NCBI GenBank assembly: GCA_903824045.1
Contig: CAIJVD010000020.1
Coordinates: forward strand, 1-64,000
Direction: 5' to 3'
DNA from: an uncultured Chlorobiaceae bacterium
Lineage (GTDB): Bacteria; Bacteroidota; Chlorobiia; Chlorobiales; Chlorobiaceae
DNA: 64,000 nt
Positions 40,873 through 50,108 of this stretch are shown here, in pieces. Under the pieces are notes generated by a model that was given only the letters and a program-made list of their open reading frames with translations, was not told the origin of the DNA and did no database searches. Positions within the stretch are counted from its first letter, which is position 1. Each line of letters begins with the position of its first letter. Position numbers and translations under genes: made by a program.

Positions 40873-41890
40873 TGGCCTGCACATTTTCCCCTTCCGGGGG
40901 TTCCGGAGCTCGCTCGCGCAGAGAGACCTCTCTCCAGAGCTCATCCTTGAGCTCCTTGAGTCCCTGCCCGCTGACGCTCGAGATGGAGAGTACCCTGACA
41001 CCCTTTTCAAGGTCCGGTATCTCAAGATCTTCCGCGGCGATATCCATTTTTGTAATAACAACAACTCTCGGCTTGTCGAGCAGACCGCGCTCAAATTTAC
41101 CAAGCTCGCCAAGCAGCGTCCGGTACTCCTCCGTAATATCGGGGGAATCGGCGGAAATGAGCACAGCAAGAATCTTGGTCCGCTCAATATGGCGCAGGAA
41201 CTGCAGGCCAAGCCCGCGCCCCTCAGCTGCGCCCTCAATGATGCCCGGAATATCGGCCATCACAAATGACTTGTACTCCTCGTAACGCACAATGCCAAGA
41301 TTCGGCACCAGTGTGGTAAAGGGATAATCGGCAATTTTCGGCTTTGCGGCGCTGAGCACCGAGATCAGGGTGGACTTGCCCGCATTGGGAAATCCGACAA
41401 GCCCGACATCGGCCATAAGTTTCAGCTCAAAATCGAGCACAAAACCCTCGCCCTTCTGGCCGGGCTCGGCAAAGCGAGGCGCCTGACGGGTCGGGGTGGC
41501 GAAATGCTGGTTCCCCTTGCCGCCCTTGCCGCCTCTGGCGATCAGGATCTCCTGGTCCTCTCCGGTAAGATCGGCAATAACCTCATGGGTCTCGGCGTTG
41601 CGCACAAGCGTACCGCACGGAACCTGTATCACCACGTCAGCCCCATCCCTGCCGGTTTTGCGGGCACCCTGGCCGTGCACACCGCGAACAGCGATGTACT
41701 TCCTCTTGTACTTGAAATCAAGAAGCGTGGTCAGTTGCCGGTTGGTTCTCAGCCACACATGCCCGCCACGGCCGCCATCACCGCCATCGGGCCCGCCCTT
41801 CGGCACAAACTTCTCCCTGCGAAAACTCACGCATCCCTTTCCGCCGTCACCGGCCTGAACCACAATCGACGCACTATCAACAAACTTCAC
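40862..41890 (-). CDS. obg: GTPase Obg/CgtA
   Basis: 342 residues. The glycine-rich Obg domain ([28 protein letters not shown]) is followed by the G domain: [23 protein letters not shown] (switch), TKMD and [12 protein letters not shown]. It acts in 50S maturation and stress control. The C-terminal TGS-like domain of some homologues is absent; the protein ends soon after the G domain. It heads the run obg-GNAT-HPr-glycan genes and is divergent from xseB with 75 bases between. Confidence 0.96.
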   Translation of the reverse strand: MKFVDSASIVVQAGDGGKGCVSFRREKFVPKGGPDGGDGGRGGHVWLRTNRQLTTLLDFKYKRKYIAVRGVHGQGARKTGRDGADVVIQVPCGTLVRNAETHEVIADLTGEDQEILIARGGKGGKGNQHFATPTRQAPRFAEPGQKGEGFVLDFELKLMADVGLVGFPNAGKSTLISVLSAAKPKIADYPFTTLVPNLGIVRYEEYKSFVMADIPGIIEGAAEGRGLGLQFLRHIERTKILAVLISADSPDITEEYRTLLGELGKFERGLLDKPRVVVITKMDIAAEDLEIPDLEKGVRVLSISSVSGQGLKELKDELWREVSLRERAPEPPEGENVQANAG

Positions 41891-41965
41891 TCACACACCT
41901 GCCTTTTGAATAATCTTTCGCTTTATCTATTTTCATCATGAACATCCAAACCTGGAAATGAAACA

Positions 41966-42223
41966 ATGGCTGCAGCACCTGCCGGCAAACTCACCATCGA
42001 AGAGCTGATAGCAAGGCTCGAAGAGATCACCCGTAACATCGAGAACCCCGAGACCGGCCTTGAAAGCTCCATATCTCTCTACGAAGAGGGGCTGGGGATT
42101 GCCGGAAAATGCAAAGAGCGGCTGCAGGAGGCGAGAAAGAAAATCGAGATCATCAATCCCGAACTCGCTCGCAGCCTCCCCGAACCTGCACGCATCAAGG
42201 ATCTGTTTGAAGGCGACGCCTGA
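41966..42223 (+). CDS. xseB: Exodeoxyribonuclease VII small subunit
   Basis: 85 residues. Family pattern: LTIEELIARLEEITRNIENPETGLESSISLYEEGLGIAGKCKERLQEARKKIEII. It joins the XseA large subunit to degrade single-stranded DNA. XseA is not in the window. It is a lone plus-strand gene between divergent obg and convergent gatB. Confidence 0.92.
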   Translation: MAAAPAGKLTIEELIARLEEITRNIENPETGLESSISLYEEGLGIAGKCKERLQEARKKIEIINPELARSLPEPARIKDLFEGDA

Positions 42224-42229
42224 CGGCCC

Positions 42230-43672
42230 TTACCCTTCAAGCTTCTCGAGAAGCACCTCGTTAACCATCTGCGGATTGGCCTTGCCCTTCATCCGGCTCA
42301 TGCACTGACCCACAAAAAAGCCGAGCAGCTTCGTCTTGCCCTCGCGGTATGCAGCAAGCTGGCCCGGATTGGCATCGAAAATCTCCTGGATAACCGCCCC
42401 GATCGCTCCGGCATCAGAGACCTGCGCGAGTCCTTCGCGCTCAACAATCTCTCCGGCAGAAGCTCCCTCAGAGAGCATAATTTCAAAAACCTGCTTGGCA
42501 ATTGTATTGCTGATTTTGCCATCAACGATAAGCCGAACCAGTCCGCCAAGGCGTTCGGGCGAAACGGAAAACTCTGCAATATCAAGATACTTCTCCTTCA
42601 GTGTGCGGAGCACCTCACCCATCACCCAGTTGGAAGAGGCCTTTGCATCGCCTGAAACCCGCACCACCTCCTCAAAGTAGTCGGCAACCTCGCGTTCCAC
42701 GGTAAGCACCCCTGCGTCATAGGCGGGGATTGCATACTGTGAGACAAACCTCTCGGCACGCACCTCCGGAAACTCAGGAAGCTCGCTCTGCATCCGCTCA
42801 AGCATCTCCCGATCAACCAGTACCGGAATCAGGTCCGGATCGGGGAAGTAACGGTAATCATGGGCAAACTCCTTGCCGCGCATCGAGCGGGTCTCGCCCT
42901 TGTCGGCATCCCATAGCCGGGTCTCCTGTACGATCACGCCGCCCGCATCAAGAATCTCGCGGTGCCGTTCAGCCTCATACTCAATAGCCTTTTCAACATT
43001 CTTGAACGAGTTCATGTTCTTGATCTCGGTGCGGGTGCCATACTCGGTCGCACCAACCGGACGAAGGGAGACGTTGGCATCACAGCGCAGGCTCCCCTCC
43101 TCCATGTTCCCGTCAGAAATGCCGAGATACTTCACAATCTGGCGCATCTTCTGCAGATAGGCGGAGGCCTCCCTGGCGGTTCGGATGTCGGGATAGCTGA
43201 CAATTTCAAGCAGCGGAACACCGCTGCGATTCAAATCGATATAGGTGTCGTCGCCAATATCATGAATCGACTTGCCCGCGTCCTCCTCAATATGGATGCG
43301 GATCAGCCTGATATCCTTCCTGCCCTCGCCGGCATCGACATGGACCGATCCCTCGCTACAGATCGGCTCCTCAAACTGCGATATCTGGTAGCCCTTCGGC
43401 AGGTCGGGATAGAAATAGTTTTTTCGGGCAAGCACTGAATGGGGGGCAATCGAACAGCCTGTCGCCAGGCCGAGCTTCACAGCATCCTCCACCACCCTCC
43501 GGTTGAGTACCGGCAAGGCTCCGGGCAGGGCAAGACAGACCGGACAGACATTGTTATTTGCAGGCTTGCCAAACTGCGCCGAGCAGCCGCAGAACGCCTT
43601 GCTTGCTGTATTGAGCTGACAATGGACTTCAAGGCCGACCACTAATTCATACTTCATTGCTAAATCTGACAT
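42230..43672 (-). CDS. gatB: Aspartyl/glutamyl-tRNA(Asn/Gln) amidotransferase subunit B
   Basis: 480 residues. It is the kinase/tRNA-binding subunit that, with GatA and GatC, converts Glu-tRNA(Gln) or Asp-tRNA(Asn) to the amide form. Landmarks: [13 protein letters not shown], zinc-site [52 protein letters not shown], and the C-terminal YqeY-like domain. gatA and gatC are not adjacent. It lies 38 bases downstream of the SYLF gene. Confidence 0.97.
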   Translation of the reverse strand: MSDLAMKYELVVGLEVHCQLNTASKAFCGCSAQFGKPANNNVCPVCLALPGALPVLNRRVVEDAVKLGLATGCSIAPHSVLARKNYFYPDLPKGYQISQFEEPICSEGSVHVDAGEGRKDIRLIRIHIEEDAGKSIHDIGDDTYIDLNRSGVPLLEIVSYPDIRTAREASAYLQKMRQIVKYLGISDGNMEEGSLRCDANVSLRPVGATEYGTRTEIKNMNSFKNVEKAIEYEAERHREILDAGGVIVQETRLWDADKGETRSMRGKEFAHDYRYFPDPDLIPVLVDREMLERMQSELPEFPEVRAERFVSQYAIPAYDAGVLTVEREVADYFEEVVRVSGDAKASSNWVMGEVLRTLKEKYLDIAEFSVSPERLGGLVRLIVDGKISNTIAKQVFEIMLSEGASAGEIVEREGLAQVSDAGAIGAVIQEIFDANPGQLAAYREGKTKLLGFFVGQCMSRMKGKANPQMVNEVLLEKLEG

Positions 43673-43710
43673 AATTTAAATAATACCGGCTCCTGGCGAG
43701 AGGAGGCAGC

Positions 43711-44247
43711 TCAGTTCGGATCATAGGAAAACTTCTGGCCGCCAACGGTCGCTTCAGCCATAACTCCCGCCTTGGGAAGCACAAAAACGGCAACCCCTTT
43801 CGAAAAATCCAGATTGGTGGACATGCCCGTCGTCACAACGACTGCGGCAATCTGGGCATTGAGCTCGAAATTCCCCTTTTTGAAGCTGTCGAGATTCTCC
43901 CTGTCCTTGAAAAATATAATCTCCGAAAAAGACTGGCCGCCAAGCTGCGGTCCGACACTGAGCTGGGTAATGGCCGAGCGCCCCACATAGTTGTTGAGTT
44001 CAAAAACATATCCATTTCCGTGCCCGCCGCCGACAATCATAAGGCCACCCTTGTAGACATCCGGAAAAACAGCATAACCGTAGGCTTTTTCAAAATAACG
44101 GTTCAAAACCGGAGCGTTCTTCCTGAAATATTCGACCGCATCCTTCGCCTTGTCCTCGGAACGCGGGTCCCACCCGGCCTCAGCAGTGGCAAAAAACATT
44201 CCGGAAAGGAGAAGAAGAAGTGCTGCGATCCTCGTCATCTTCATCAT
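43711..44247 (-). CDS. SYLF-domain (YSC84-type) lipid-binding protein
   Basis: 178 residues. A signal peptide (MMKMTRIAALLLLLSGMFFATAEA) is followed by the SYLF domain: FEKAYGYAVFPDVYKGGLMIVGGGHGNGYVF, QLGGQSFSEIIFFKDRENLDSFKKGNFELNAQ and KGVAVFVLPKAGVMAEATVGGQKFSY. Eukaryotic SYLF domains bind phosphoinositides; bacterial ones are periplasmic and of unknown role. It lies between gatB and the short clpB, with 125 bases upstream for a promoter. Confidence 0.82.
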   Translation of the reverse strand: MMKMTRIAALLLLLSGMFFATAEAGWDPRSEDKAKDAVEYFRKNAPVLNRYFEKAYGYAVFPDVYKGGLMIVGGGHGNGYVFELNNYVGRSAITQLSVGPQLGGQSFSEIIFFKDRENLDSFKKGNFELNAQIAAVVVTTGMSTNLDFSKGVAVFVLPKAGVMAEATVGGQKFSYDPN

Positions 44248-44372
44248 GGTGACTCTTTTTTTTGTTGAATAAAATCAAACCATAAAAACCGTGCTGTACG
44301 CTAAAAACTGAATGTACGATTTTCAGCGGTGAAATCCCGCACATGAGCAATCCATCACCCCACGAAGGCAAC

Positions 44373-45698
44373 CTAAACCCCGCCCGCCTCAAGCTCCCGC
44401 TTCAGTGCCTCCCGCTCAATCTCGAGGCGGCGTATCTCCCGGTTCACCCGGTCGAGCTCTTCGGGGCTGCTGTCAATCTCAAGACGGAGGCGTGAGGACG
44501 CCTCGTCGATCAGGTCAATGGCCTTATCGGGCAGAAACCGGTCGGCAATATAGCGGTTGGAGAGCTCTGCCGCCGCAACGATTGCGGCATCCTTGATGCG
44601 CACGCCGTGATGGATCTCATACTTCTCCTTGAGGCCGCGAAGGATGGATACGGTGTCCTCGACGCTCGGCTGGTCGACCAGCACAGTCTGAAACCGCCGC
44701 TCAAGGGCGGCATCCTTCTCGATATGCTTCCGGTACTCGTCGAGCGTAGTGGCGCCGATGCAGCGCAACTCGCCGCGGGCAAGAGCAGGCTTGAGGATGT
44801 TGGCCGCGTCCATGGAGCCTTCGGCCGCACCCGCCCCCACAAGCAGATGAAGCTCATCAATAAAGAGAATGATCTCGCCGGCGGCGGACTGCACCTCGCG
44901 CACCACGGCTTTCAGGCGCTCCTCGAACTCACCCCGGAACTTTGCTCCGGCAACAAGCTGGGCGATATCAAGCGCTGCAATCTGCTTGCTCTTCAGGTTC
45001 TCCGGCACGTCACCCGCCACGATGCGCTGTGCGATTCCCTCAACCAGCGCGGTCTTGCCGACGCCCGGATCGCCGATCAGCACCGGATTATTCTTGGTGC
45101 GCCGGCTGAGAATCTGCAACACCCGCCGTATCTCCTCATCGCGGCCAATCACCGGATCGAGCTTGCCCTGCCGGGCCTGATCATTGAGGTTGCGCGAATA
45201 CTTCTTCAGCGAATTATAACTCTCCTCCGCACTCTGGCTGGTCACCCGCTGTGACCCCCTGATGGTTGTGAGCACCTTGAGAATGGCGTTTCGATTGATC
45301 CCGGCATCCTGAAGCATGCGCGAAACGTTGCCTGAGGCCTCGCTCATAGCCATAAGGAGATGCTCGGAGCTGATATACTCGTCCTTGAGTCCCTCCGCCT
45401 CCTTCAGGGCAAGGTCAAACACATTGCCAAGACTCTGCGACAGATACTGCCCCGTCGCCGACGCCCCGGTAACCTTCGCAATCCGCTCTATCTGACGGTC
45501 AAGCGCTGCCAGCAGGGTTTCGGCCGGCGCCTCGAGCTTCTGCGCTATCTGCACCGCAATGCTGTTTCTGTCGGAAAGCATGGCATGAAGCAGATGGTCC
45601 GGCTCTATCTGCTGATGCTGCCGGCTCGCCGCAAGCGTCCCAGCCGCCTGCAACGCCTCCTGCGCCTTGATGGTGAATTTGTTCGGATCAAACTGCAT
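44373..45698 (-). CDS. clpB: ClpB-like chaperone with only N domain and first AAA module
   Basis: 441 residues against about 860 for full ClpB. The N domain ([34 protein letters not shown]) spans about 1-145. AAA-1 has Walker [14 protein letters not shown], Walker [14 protein letters not shown] and the arginine-finger segment [14 protein letters not shown]. The protein stops just as the coiled-coil M domain begins ([19 protein letters not shown]). No frame downstream continues into the M domain or AAA-2 before the SYLF gene, so it ends cleanly and is not frameshifted. Half-length ClpB paralogues have been annotated in other Chlorobi. It cannot be a normal disaggregase alone. Confidence 0.88.
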   Translation of the reverse strand: MQFDPNKFTIKAQEALQAAGTLAASRQHQQIEPDHLLHAMLSDRNSIAVQIAQKLEAPAETLLAALDRQIERIAKVTGASATGQYLSQSLGNVFDLALKEAEGLKDEYISSEHLLMAMSEASGNVSRMLQDAGINRNAILKVLTTIRGSQRVTSQSAEESYNSLKKYSRNLNDQARQGKLDPVIGRDEEIRRVLQILSRRTKNNPVLIGDPGVGKTALVEGIAQRIVAGDVPENLKSKQIAALDIAQLVAGAKFRGEFEERLKAVVREVQSAAGEIILFIDELHLLVGAGAAEGSMDAANILKPALARGELRCIGATTLDEYRKHIEKDAALERRFQTVLVDQPSVEDTVSILRGLKEKYEIHHGVRIKDAAIVAAAELSNRYIADRFLPDKAIDLIDEASSRLRLEIDSSPEELDRVNREIRRLEIEREALKRELEAGGV

Positions 45699-45906
45699 AA
45701 CTCAAACTGGTTATCGTTTCTGGATGCAACTACAGTTTATATAACAATCTGAATAGAAAAAAAGTTAACCCTGCGAGCTCTTCAATGTTTTCAACAGGGT
45801 AATAAAACGAATTAACCATGCAACTACCGACACCACACACCGCCACCATAAGGCGCCGGGAGCTGATTCACCGTTTACTCTTCGAGCCGGGTCGCTTTAT
45901 TTGAGC

Positions 45907-45957
45907 GTCATTTCGAACGCAGAGAGAAATCTCCTGAGTCGACGGGAGCAGAGATCC
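45907..45957. repeat. Hairpin-forming intergenic repeat
   Basis: Begins GTCATTTCGAACGCAGAGAG, a sequence style seen as scattered intergenic repeats in Bacteroidota/Chlorobiota genomes, and continues into nested inverted repeats (ATCTC...GAGAT outside CTCC...GGAG). Only one copy is in the window, so calling it a repeat rests on recognition. Confidence 0.4.
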
Positions 45958-45984
45958 CATACCGACAGTGCGGTGTAGCATCCG

Positions 45985-46011
45985 GAAGTTTACGTATTCA
46001 GGAACGTCCCC
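45985..46011 (-). repeat. 27-bp dispersed repeat, copy 1
   Basis: Read on the minus strand it begins GGGGACGTTCCTGAAT and ends TAAACTTC. It matches 59949-59975 (plus strand) at 25 of 27 positions. Both copies are intergenic. Confidence 0.75.
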
Positions 46012-46030
46012 GTGGTTGGCCCTTGCGGAC

Positions 46031-46068
46031 AAAAAAAAAGCCGCGCCTTCTGAAAATGGCCGCGGCTA
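46031..46068 (-). terminator. Terminator after the bat-side operon
   Basis: On the minus strand AGCCGCGGCC and GGCGCGGCT form a GC-rich stem with one bulge and a 10-base loop, followed by TTTTTTTTT. It lies 45 bases after the stop of the 95-residue hypothetical gene. Confidence 0.85.
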
Positions 46069-46113
46069 AAATGTCTATTCAGGCGCTCCCGGGAGGGATT
46101 ATCGCCCTGATGG

Positions 46114-46401
46114 CTACTCTTCGGCTTTCGGAGCAGGCCAGTTTTTCACAACCGCACCAAGCACGAGGCGGACAATCGAGGCTCCGGTGGAAACAAGCTC
46201 TACGCCTTTCTCCTGAATGTGGCGCTGGGTTGCAAGCTGTTCCTTGAAGAGCTCAACGCTCGCAGGATCATAGTCGCCTTCGCTGACGTAGTCGTCTATG
46301 GCCAGCTCGGCTTCTTCGAGCGGCATGGTGAGAACCTTGAATCCAAGCTTGGCCCTTTCGAGAGGGTCGAGAATTTTCTGACCGGTGTTCTGCTGCTCCA
46401 T
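46114..46401 (-). CDS. Small hypothetical protein
   Basis: 95 residues from the ATG at 46401 (MEQQNTGQKILDPLERAKLGFKVL). The frame extends upstream into batB but without resemblance to a start. The protein is mostly helical and acidic (MPLEEAELAIDDYVSEGDYDPASVELFKEQLATQRHIQEKG), with an amphipathic C-terminal helix (STGASIVRLVLGAVVKNW). No family recognised. It lies 110 bases after batB and before the operon terminator, so it is probably the last gene of that transcript. Confidence 0.7.
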   Translation of the reverse strand: MEQQNTGQKILDPLERAKLGFKVLTMPLEEAELAIDDYVSEGDYDPASVELFKEQLATQRHIQEKGVELVSTGASIVRLVLGAVVKNWPAPKAEE

Positions 46402-46511
46402 AAGATCTTTTTTTTTCTTCTGAATAAAGCCCTGCTGAAAGGAATAATGTAGCGTTTTTTCTGACAAGAAACCAAGCGAAGTCACAACAGTGCGGCACGA
46501 TTTCGCCTGAA

Positions 46512-47534
46512 TTATCGTCCGGAACGCCAACCCCGGCCGATCATCGCTTCCGAGAAAAGAAGCAGCATGGCGACCCCGATGCAATAATAATAGAGCGGCT
46601 CGCGCTCAACAGGCTCCATCACCCAGCGCGATGCTGTGGCAATGCGGTTGATCCTTGCCGAAACATCGCCGAAGACGGGCTGCTCAGCCCTGCTGCGGAA
46701 GTAGAGACCACCCGAATCCCTGGCAAGCTCCTGAAGGGTTTCGGGATGGAAGCTTGTGCTCACCGCCTTTCCGCTTTCGTCGCGCTTGAAAGCGCCAGCT
46801 GCGTTAACAAGGGGGATGAGGGTGGGCTGAGGCATGCCGATGCCAATCACGAAGAGGTGAATGCCTGACTTGCGGAGGCTGCTGGCTCTGGAAGAGATCT
46901 CTCCTGCGTGATCTTCGCCGTCGCTGAGCATGACGATGATTTTTTCCCCTTTCCCGCCTGAAGCCAGACCCCGCTCCGCAAGGGGATCAAGAACGGTTTC
47001 GGCAAGCTCGAGGGCCGAGCGGAAAACCGTTCCCTGAGCCTCGATCAGGTCGGGTGAGGCCATACCGAGAAGCGCATCAAAGGCATCCCTGTCGGTGGTA
47101 AGCGGGCACTGGACAAGTGGTTCAGCCGCGAAAAGGACAATGGCACGCCGGCCTCCATTGACCGCCTGGCTTATGCGGGTTATTTCGTATTTCGCCTGCG
47201 CGAGACGGTCGGGGACGACGTCGGAGGCCCTCATGCTTCGGGAGACGTCGCAGAGAAAGACAATATCGGCGCCCTTGCGCAGCACCGGACGTCCACCGCC
47301 AAGAAACCTCGGCCCGGTCATGGCGAGGAAGAGAAGCGCAATGCCGAGAAAGAGCAGCGTCTTTTTCAGTATGATCAGCCTCTGGCCGAGGCCAGGCATG
47401 GAGCGCTGGGCGAGAGCGGGGCTGACAATCGCATCACGGGCCTGCAGGTGCCGAACAACTCCGTAGCCGAGGATCACGGCCAGGGGAATCAGCAGAAGCA
47501 GGTAACCGATATTTTCAGGCCAGGCAAAACTCAT
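46512..47534 (-). CDS. batB: VWA-domain membrane protein, BatB-like
   Basis: 340 residues. An N-terminal transmembrane pair (IGYLLLLIPLAVILGYGVV and LLFLGIALLFLAMTGP), a von Willebrand A domain with MIDAS motif DVSRSMRASDV, the threonine/Asp segments (TTDRDAFDALLG; MLSDGEDHAG), and a final transmembrane helix. Homologues belong to the Bacteroides aerotolerance (Bat) system acting at the inner membrane. It follows batA by 26 bases. Confidence 0.85.
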   Translation of the reverse strand: MSFAWPENIGYLLLLIPLAVILGYGVVRHLQARDAIVSPALAQRSMPGLGQRLIILKKTLLFLGIALLFLAMTGPRFLGGGRPVLRKGADIVFLCDVSRSMRASDVVPDRLAQAKYEITRISQAVNGGRRAIVLFAAEPLVQCPLTTDRDAFDALLGMASPDLIEAQGTVFRSALELAETVLDPLAERGLASGGKGEKIIVMLSDGEDHAGEISSRASSLRKSGIHLFVIGIGMPQPTLIPLVNAAGAFKRDESGKAVSTSFHPETLQELARDSGGLYFRSRAEQPVFGDVSARINRIATASRWVMEPVEREPLYYYCIGVAMLLLFSEAMIGRGWRSGR

Positions 47535-47560
47535 CTATTCATTTCCTTCATGTTGATGGG

Positions 47561-48568
47561 CTACGGTATTCGAAGAAGACGCCCACTGGAGAGCGCAACC
47601 TCAAGAAGAAGCATCGCTGTTGCGGGCAGGAGAAAGAAAAAGAGCCCGGAACGCCGCTCCGTCACCGGGGCGGAGAGTCTCTTTTTTTCGAGCGTTCCGA
47701 TTGAGCCAAGCGCGTTATCAAGCGATGAGGGGTCCTCGACCCTGTAGTAGCCCCCGCCGGTTGAGCGGGCAATGCTTTTGAGCGACTCTTCGTCCATCGC
47801 GGCATGAGCGGAGCTTTCGCCGGAAAAGTCAAGCTGATCCTTGAGGGTTCTGAAACCGGCATTGACCACGTAGATTCTGACCCCTCCCTGCAGGGCAAGT
47901 GCCGCAGCGGTCGACGGGCCGACCTCTCCGGTATTGTTTTCACCGTCGGTAACAAGAATGATGACCCTGTGCGGCGAAGAGGAGGCCTTGAGCCTGTTGA
48001 CGGCAATGAGAATTGCGCTCCCTATGGCGGTACCCTCATCCTGGATGACCCTTGGGGAGAGATGGTCGAGCAGCATGGCAAGCACCTCGTGATCGACAGT
48101 CAGCGGGCACTGGGTGTAAGCCTTTCCGCGAAAAACAACAAGACCTATGCGATCGTTGGAGCGGCGAAGCACAAACCTGCGCGCAACCTCCCTTGAGGCA
48201 TCAAGACGGCTTTTGCCGGCAAAGTCTTTCTGCAGCATCGATTCGGAGATATCGAGTGCCAGCATGACGTCTATACCGGTAACTTCCGCTTCAGTCTGGC
48301 GCAGAACAAGCCGGGGACCGGCCATAGCCAGAACACAGAGCACAAGCGCCGCCCATCTCAGCCATTGCGGCAGAGTCCGAACTGCAGCTCCGGCTGCAAA
48401 GCCCTGCTCCCGCAGACGTTCGAGGCCGGGGAAAAGCAGCGCCGGAGTCTTTCCATGCCGATCAAGCCAGGCCCTGAGCCATATCGCCACCGCAAAGAAC
48501 GGCAGCAGCAGCAGCCAGAACGGCTGGTCCAGCTCCAAGCCGGGAAGATGAAGAAACCAATCCTGCAT
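47561..48568 (-). CDS. batA: VWA-domain membrane protein, BatA-like
   Basis: 335 residues with the same plan as its neighbour: N-terminal hydrophobic segments (PFWLLLLPFFAVAIWL; WAALVLCVLAMAGP), a VWA domain with MIDAS DISESMLQKDF and LVTDGENNTGEVG, and a C-terminal transmembrane helix (LFFFLLPATAMLLLEVAL). The two genes look like an old duplication. Upstream in the same orientation are an ORF6N pseudogene and then the DUF4381-like, DUF58 and moxR genes. Confidence 0.86.
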   Translation of the reverse strand: MQDWFLHLPGLELDQPFWLLLLPFFAVAIWLRAWLDRHGKTPALLFPGLERLREQGFAAGAAVRTLPQWLRWAALVLCVLAMAGPRLVLRQTEAEVTGIDVMLALDISESMLQKDFAGKSRLDASREVARRFVLRRSNDRIGLVVFRGKAYTQCPLTVDHEVLAMLLDHLSPRVIQDEGTAIGSAILIAVNRLKASSSPHRVIILVTDGENNTGEVGPSTAAALALQGGVRIYVVNAGFRTLKDQLDFSGESSAHAAMDEESLKSIARSTGGGYYRVEDPSSLDNALGSIGTLEKKRLSAPVTERRSGLFFFLLPATAMLLLEVALSSGRLLRIP

Positions 48569-48607
48569 AGGCGTTTGTTATAACAGCAAAGATGGCAAAA
48601 TCTGCCC

Positions 48608-49049
48608 CTATTTCAAGATTCCATTGGCACCAGAGTCCTCGATAGCCGCGTTGAGTCGATCCATCAAGCCAAGCGCGCTCCGCTCCATTTGAGAAAAAGC
48701 AAACCACTTTTTACCGAGATCCTTGAGCGATGCGCATAGAGAGCATAGCAACCCCCTGCTCGGTGAAAACGCAGGGAGAAGTTCCTGTGTGCTTGGGATT
48801 ATTGAACCGGTCACAAGTTGTGACCAGTTTAGTTTTTTCTGCACCGGACAGTTGAAACCTGAAACTCTCTGGAAAGCGGGAGATATTTCTCTTAACCGCC
48901 TGGTTTAAAACCTTGGTTTCAACCCCATAGAGAGTTGCCAGATCCGCATCAATCATGACTTGCTGCTCACGAAAAGTACATATCAATTGTTCCAAGCTCG
49001 GAAAAGGAACAACGGGCAGGGGATTGATGGATGTATTCGCCATAATCAT
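48608..49049 (-). pseudogene. ORF6N-domain protein, internally deleted
   Basis: The first frame (49049 to 48711) starts with an ORF6N DNA-binding domain ([50 protein letters not shown]...[10 protein letters not shown]) and then stops after eight unrelated residues. A second frame (to 48608) holds a C-terminal piece, [29 protein letters not shown], that looks like the end of longer ORF6N-type proteins. The join directly after MLS suggests a large internal deletion that also shifted the frame. Such genes are mobile; here it interrupts the moxR-bat operon. Confidence 0.75.
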
Positions 49050-49174
49050 CTATAACCAGTGTTTCCAAAAAATAGCACACAACATATTGAGCTATCAATA
49101 TAAACACATGCACGCCTGACTCGGGTAGCCAATTCACTCGAATCGAGAACACCTTTTCAACAGCAGACTCCCGC

Positions 49175-50086
49175 CTACACCTCCGGCGTTCTGGCGGTAC
49201 GGATGACCTCTTCTGCCTTGTGCAGCGAATTGCGTGACTCTTCCTGGTCGGGACGGCTGTCGGCGAATTTCACCAGATCGGCCTGCTTGAGGAGGCTCAT
49301 GATACTTTCAAATCCGGCAACTCCAAGCTTTTTCAGGTCGCGCTCGATCTCCTGCGTGACGGCCTCAAGCGCCCTGATGCGGTAGCGTTTTTCAAGGAAT
49401 GAACGCATGATGTTGCTGAGCTCCTCGTAGCATTCGGGAGGGGGCATGCCGGCCGAGAGCCTGCTGCCGAGCTTGCGGAGCTTGCGCTGGGCAACCTGGC
49501 CGGGATCGATCTTTTCAGCACTTGCGGTGAGAATGCGCCTCAAAAGAAAAAGCACCAGCAGCACCAGCCCCGCTCCTCCAGAGACGGCGATGATGACCGG
49601 CAGAAGGAGCACAAAGGGGAGCGATGGCTTCTCGGGAGGCTTGATGGGGCGGAGTTCATGCATGGTTGAGTCGGTGAGCGCCTTCACAAATACGGCTGCG
49701 TCGGGCTTGACGGGCACGCGGCCCGTAACCTGCCCGCCGGAAGCACGATAAACCACCGTAAAGGGGGGGAGGAGCTGGCGGCCGAGGCCGAAGGCTGCAA
49801 GTTCAAGCTCGAAGCGCTCCCTGCCGCCGCCCGAGGGGAGTGCGGATGCGCTCTGTTTCCGGCTGACCAGCTCGAACTGGTTCGTCGAAAGGGTGTCGAG
49901 CCTCTCAATGGAGACACGCTCGTCGGCGGAGTGCTCCAGGTCGATGACGCAGTGCACCCGGTCGCCAACAAGCACCGTATCGGGAGAGACCCTCACCGTT
50001 ATCCCCCGAGGGGCAAGCACCGCCCGGGCCGTAACGGACTGCCCCGCAAGCCCGATCATGGCGGCAAGGAGGAGTGGCAGCAGCAT
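49175..50086 (-). CDS. Membrane protein of the moxR-bat operon (BatD/DUF4381-like)
   Basis: 303 residues from the ATG at 50086 (MLLPLLLAAMIGLAGQSVTARA, a signal-like segment). A GTG at about 50125 overlapping the DUF58 gene is an alternative. An extracytoplasmic beta-rich region (GITVRVSPDTVLVGDRVHCVIDLEH) recalls BatD. A transmembrane helix (FVLLLPVIIAVSGGAGLVLLVLFLL) follows. The cytoplasmic helical C-terminus (CYEELSNIMRSFLEKRYRIRALEAVTQEIERDL) is like DUF4381. It lies between DUF58 and the ORF6N pseudogene. Confidence 0.7.
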   Translation of the reverse strand: MLLPLLLAAMIGLAGQSVTARAVLAPRGITVRVSPDTVLVGDRVHCVIDLEHSADERVSIERLDTLSTNQFELVSRKQSASALPSGGGRERFELELAAFGLGRQLLPPFTVVYRASGGQVTGRVPVKPDAAVFVKALTDSTMHELRPIKPPEKPSLPFVLLLPVIIAVSGGAGLVLLVLFLLRRILTASAEKIDPGQVAQRKLRKLGSRLSAGMPPPECYEELSNIMRSFLEKRYRIRALEAVTQEIERDLKKLGVAGFESIMSLLKQADLVKFADSRPDQEESRNSLHKAEEVIRTARTPEV

Positions 50087-50108
50087 CCGGCGGCCGCTCG
50101 CGGCGCCT

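Larger units (their letters stand above)
45699..46030. other. Intergenic stretch with repeat-like sequences
   Basis: About 330 bases without a gene between the short clpB and the terminator of the bat-side operon. It contains a TCATTTCGAACGCAGAGAG-type repeat (45907-45935) that continues into a hairpin, and a 27-bp sequence (45985-46011) repeated inverted at 59949-59975. No open frame of interest. Confidence 0.6.

Noticed and set aside
44270-44340. Weak inverted repeat (CGCTAAAA...TTTTCAGCG) upstream of the SYLF gene
   Set aside because: Arms are imperfect and no T-run follows; not supportable as a terminator or operator.
44248-44372. Possible continuation of clpB after a frameshift
   Set aside because: All frames after the stop were read toward the SYLF gene; none resembles the M domain or AAA-2, so the gene is truly short.
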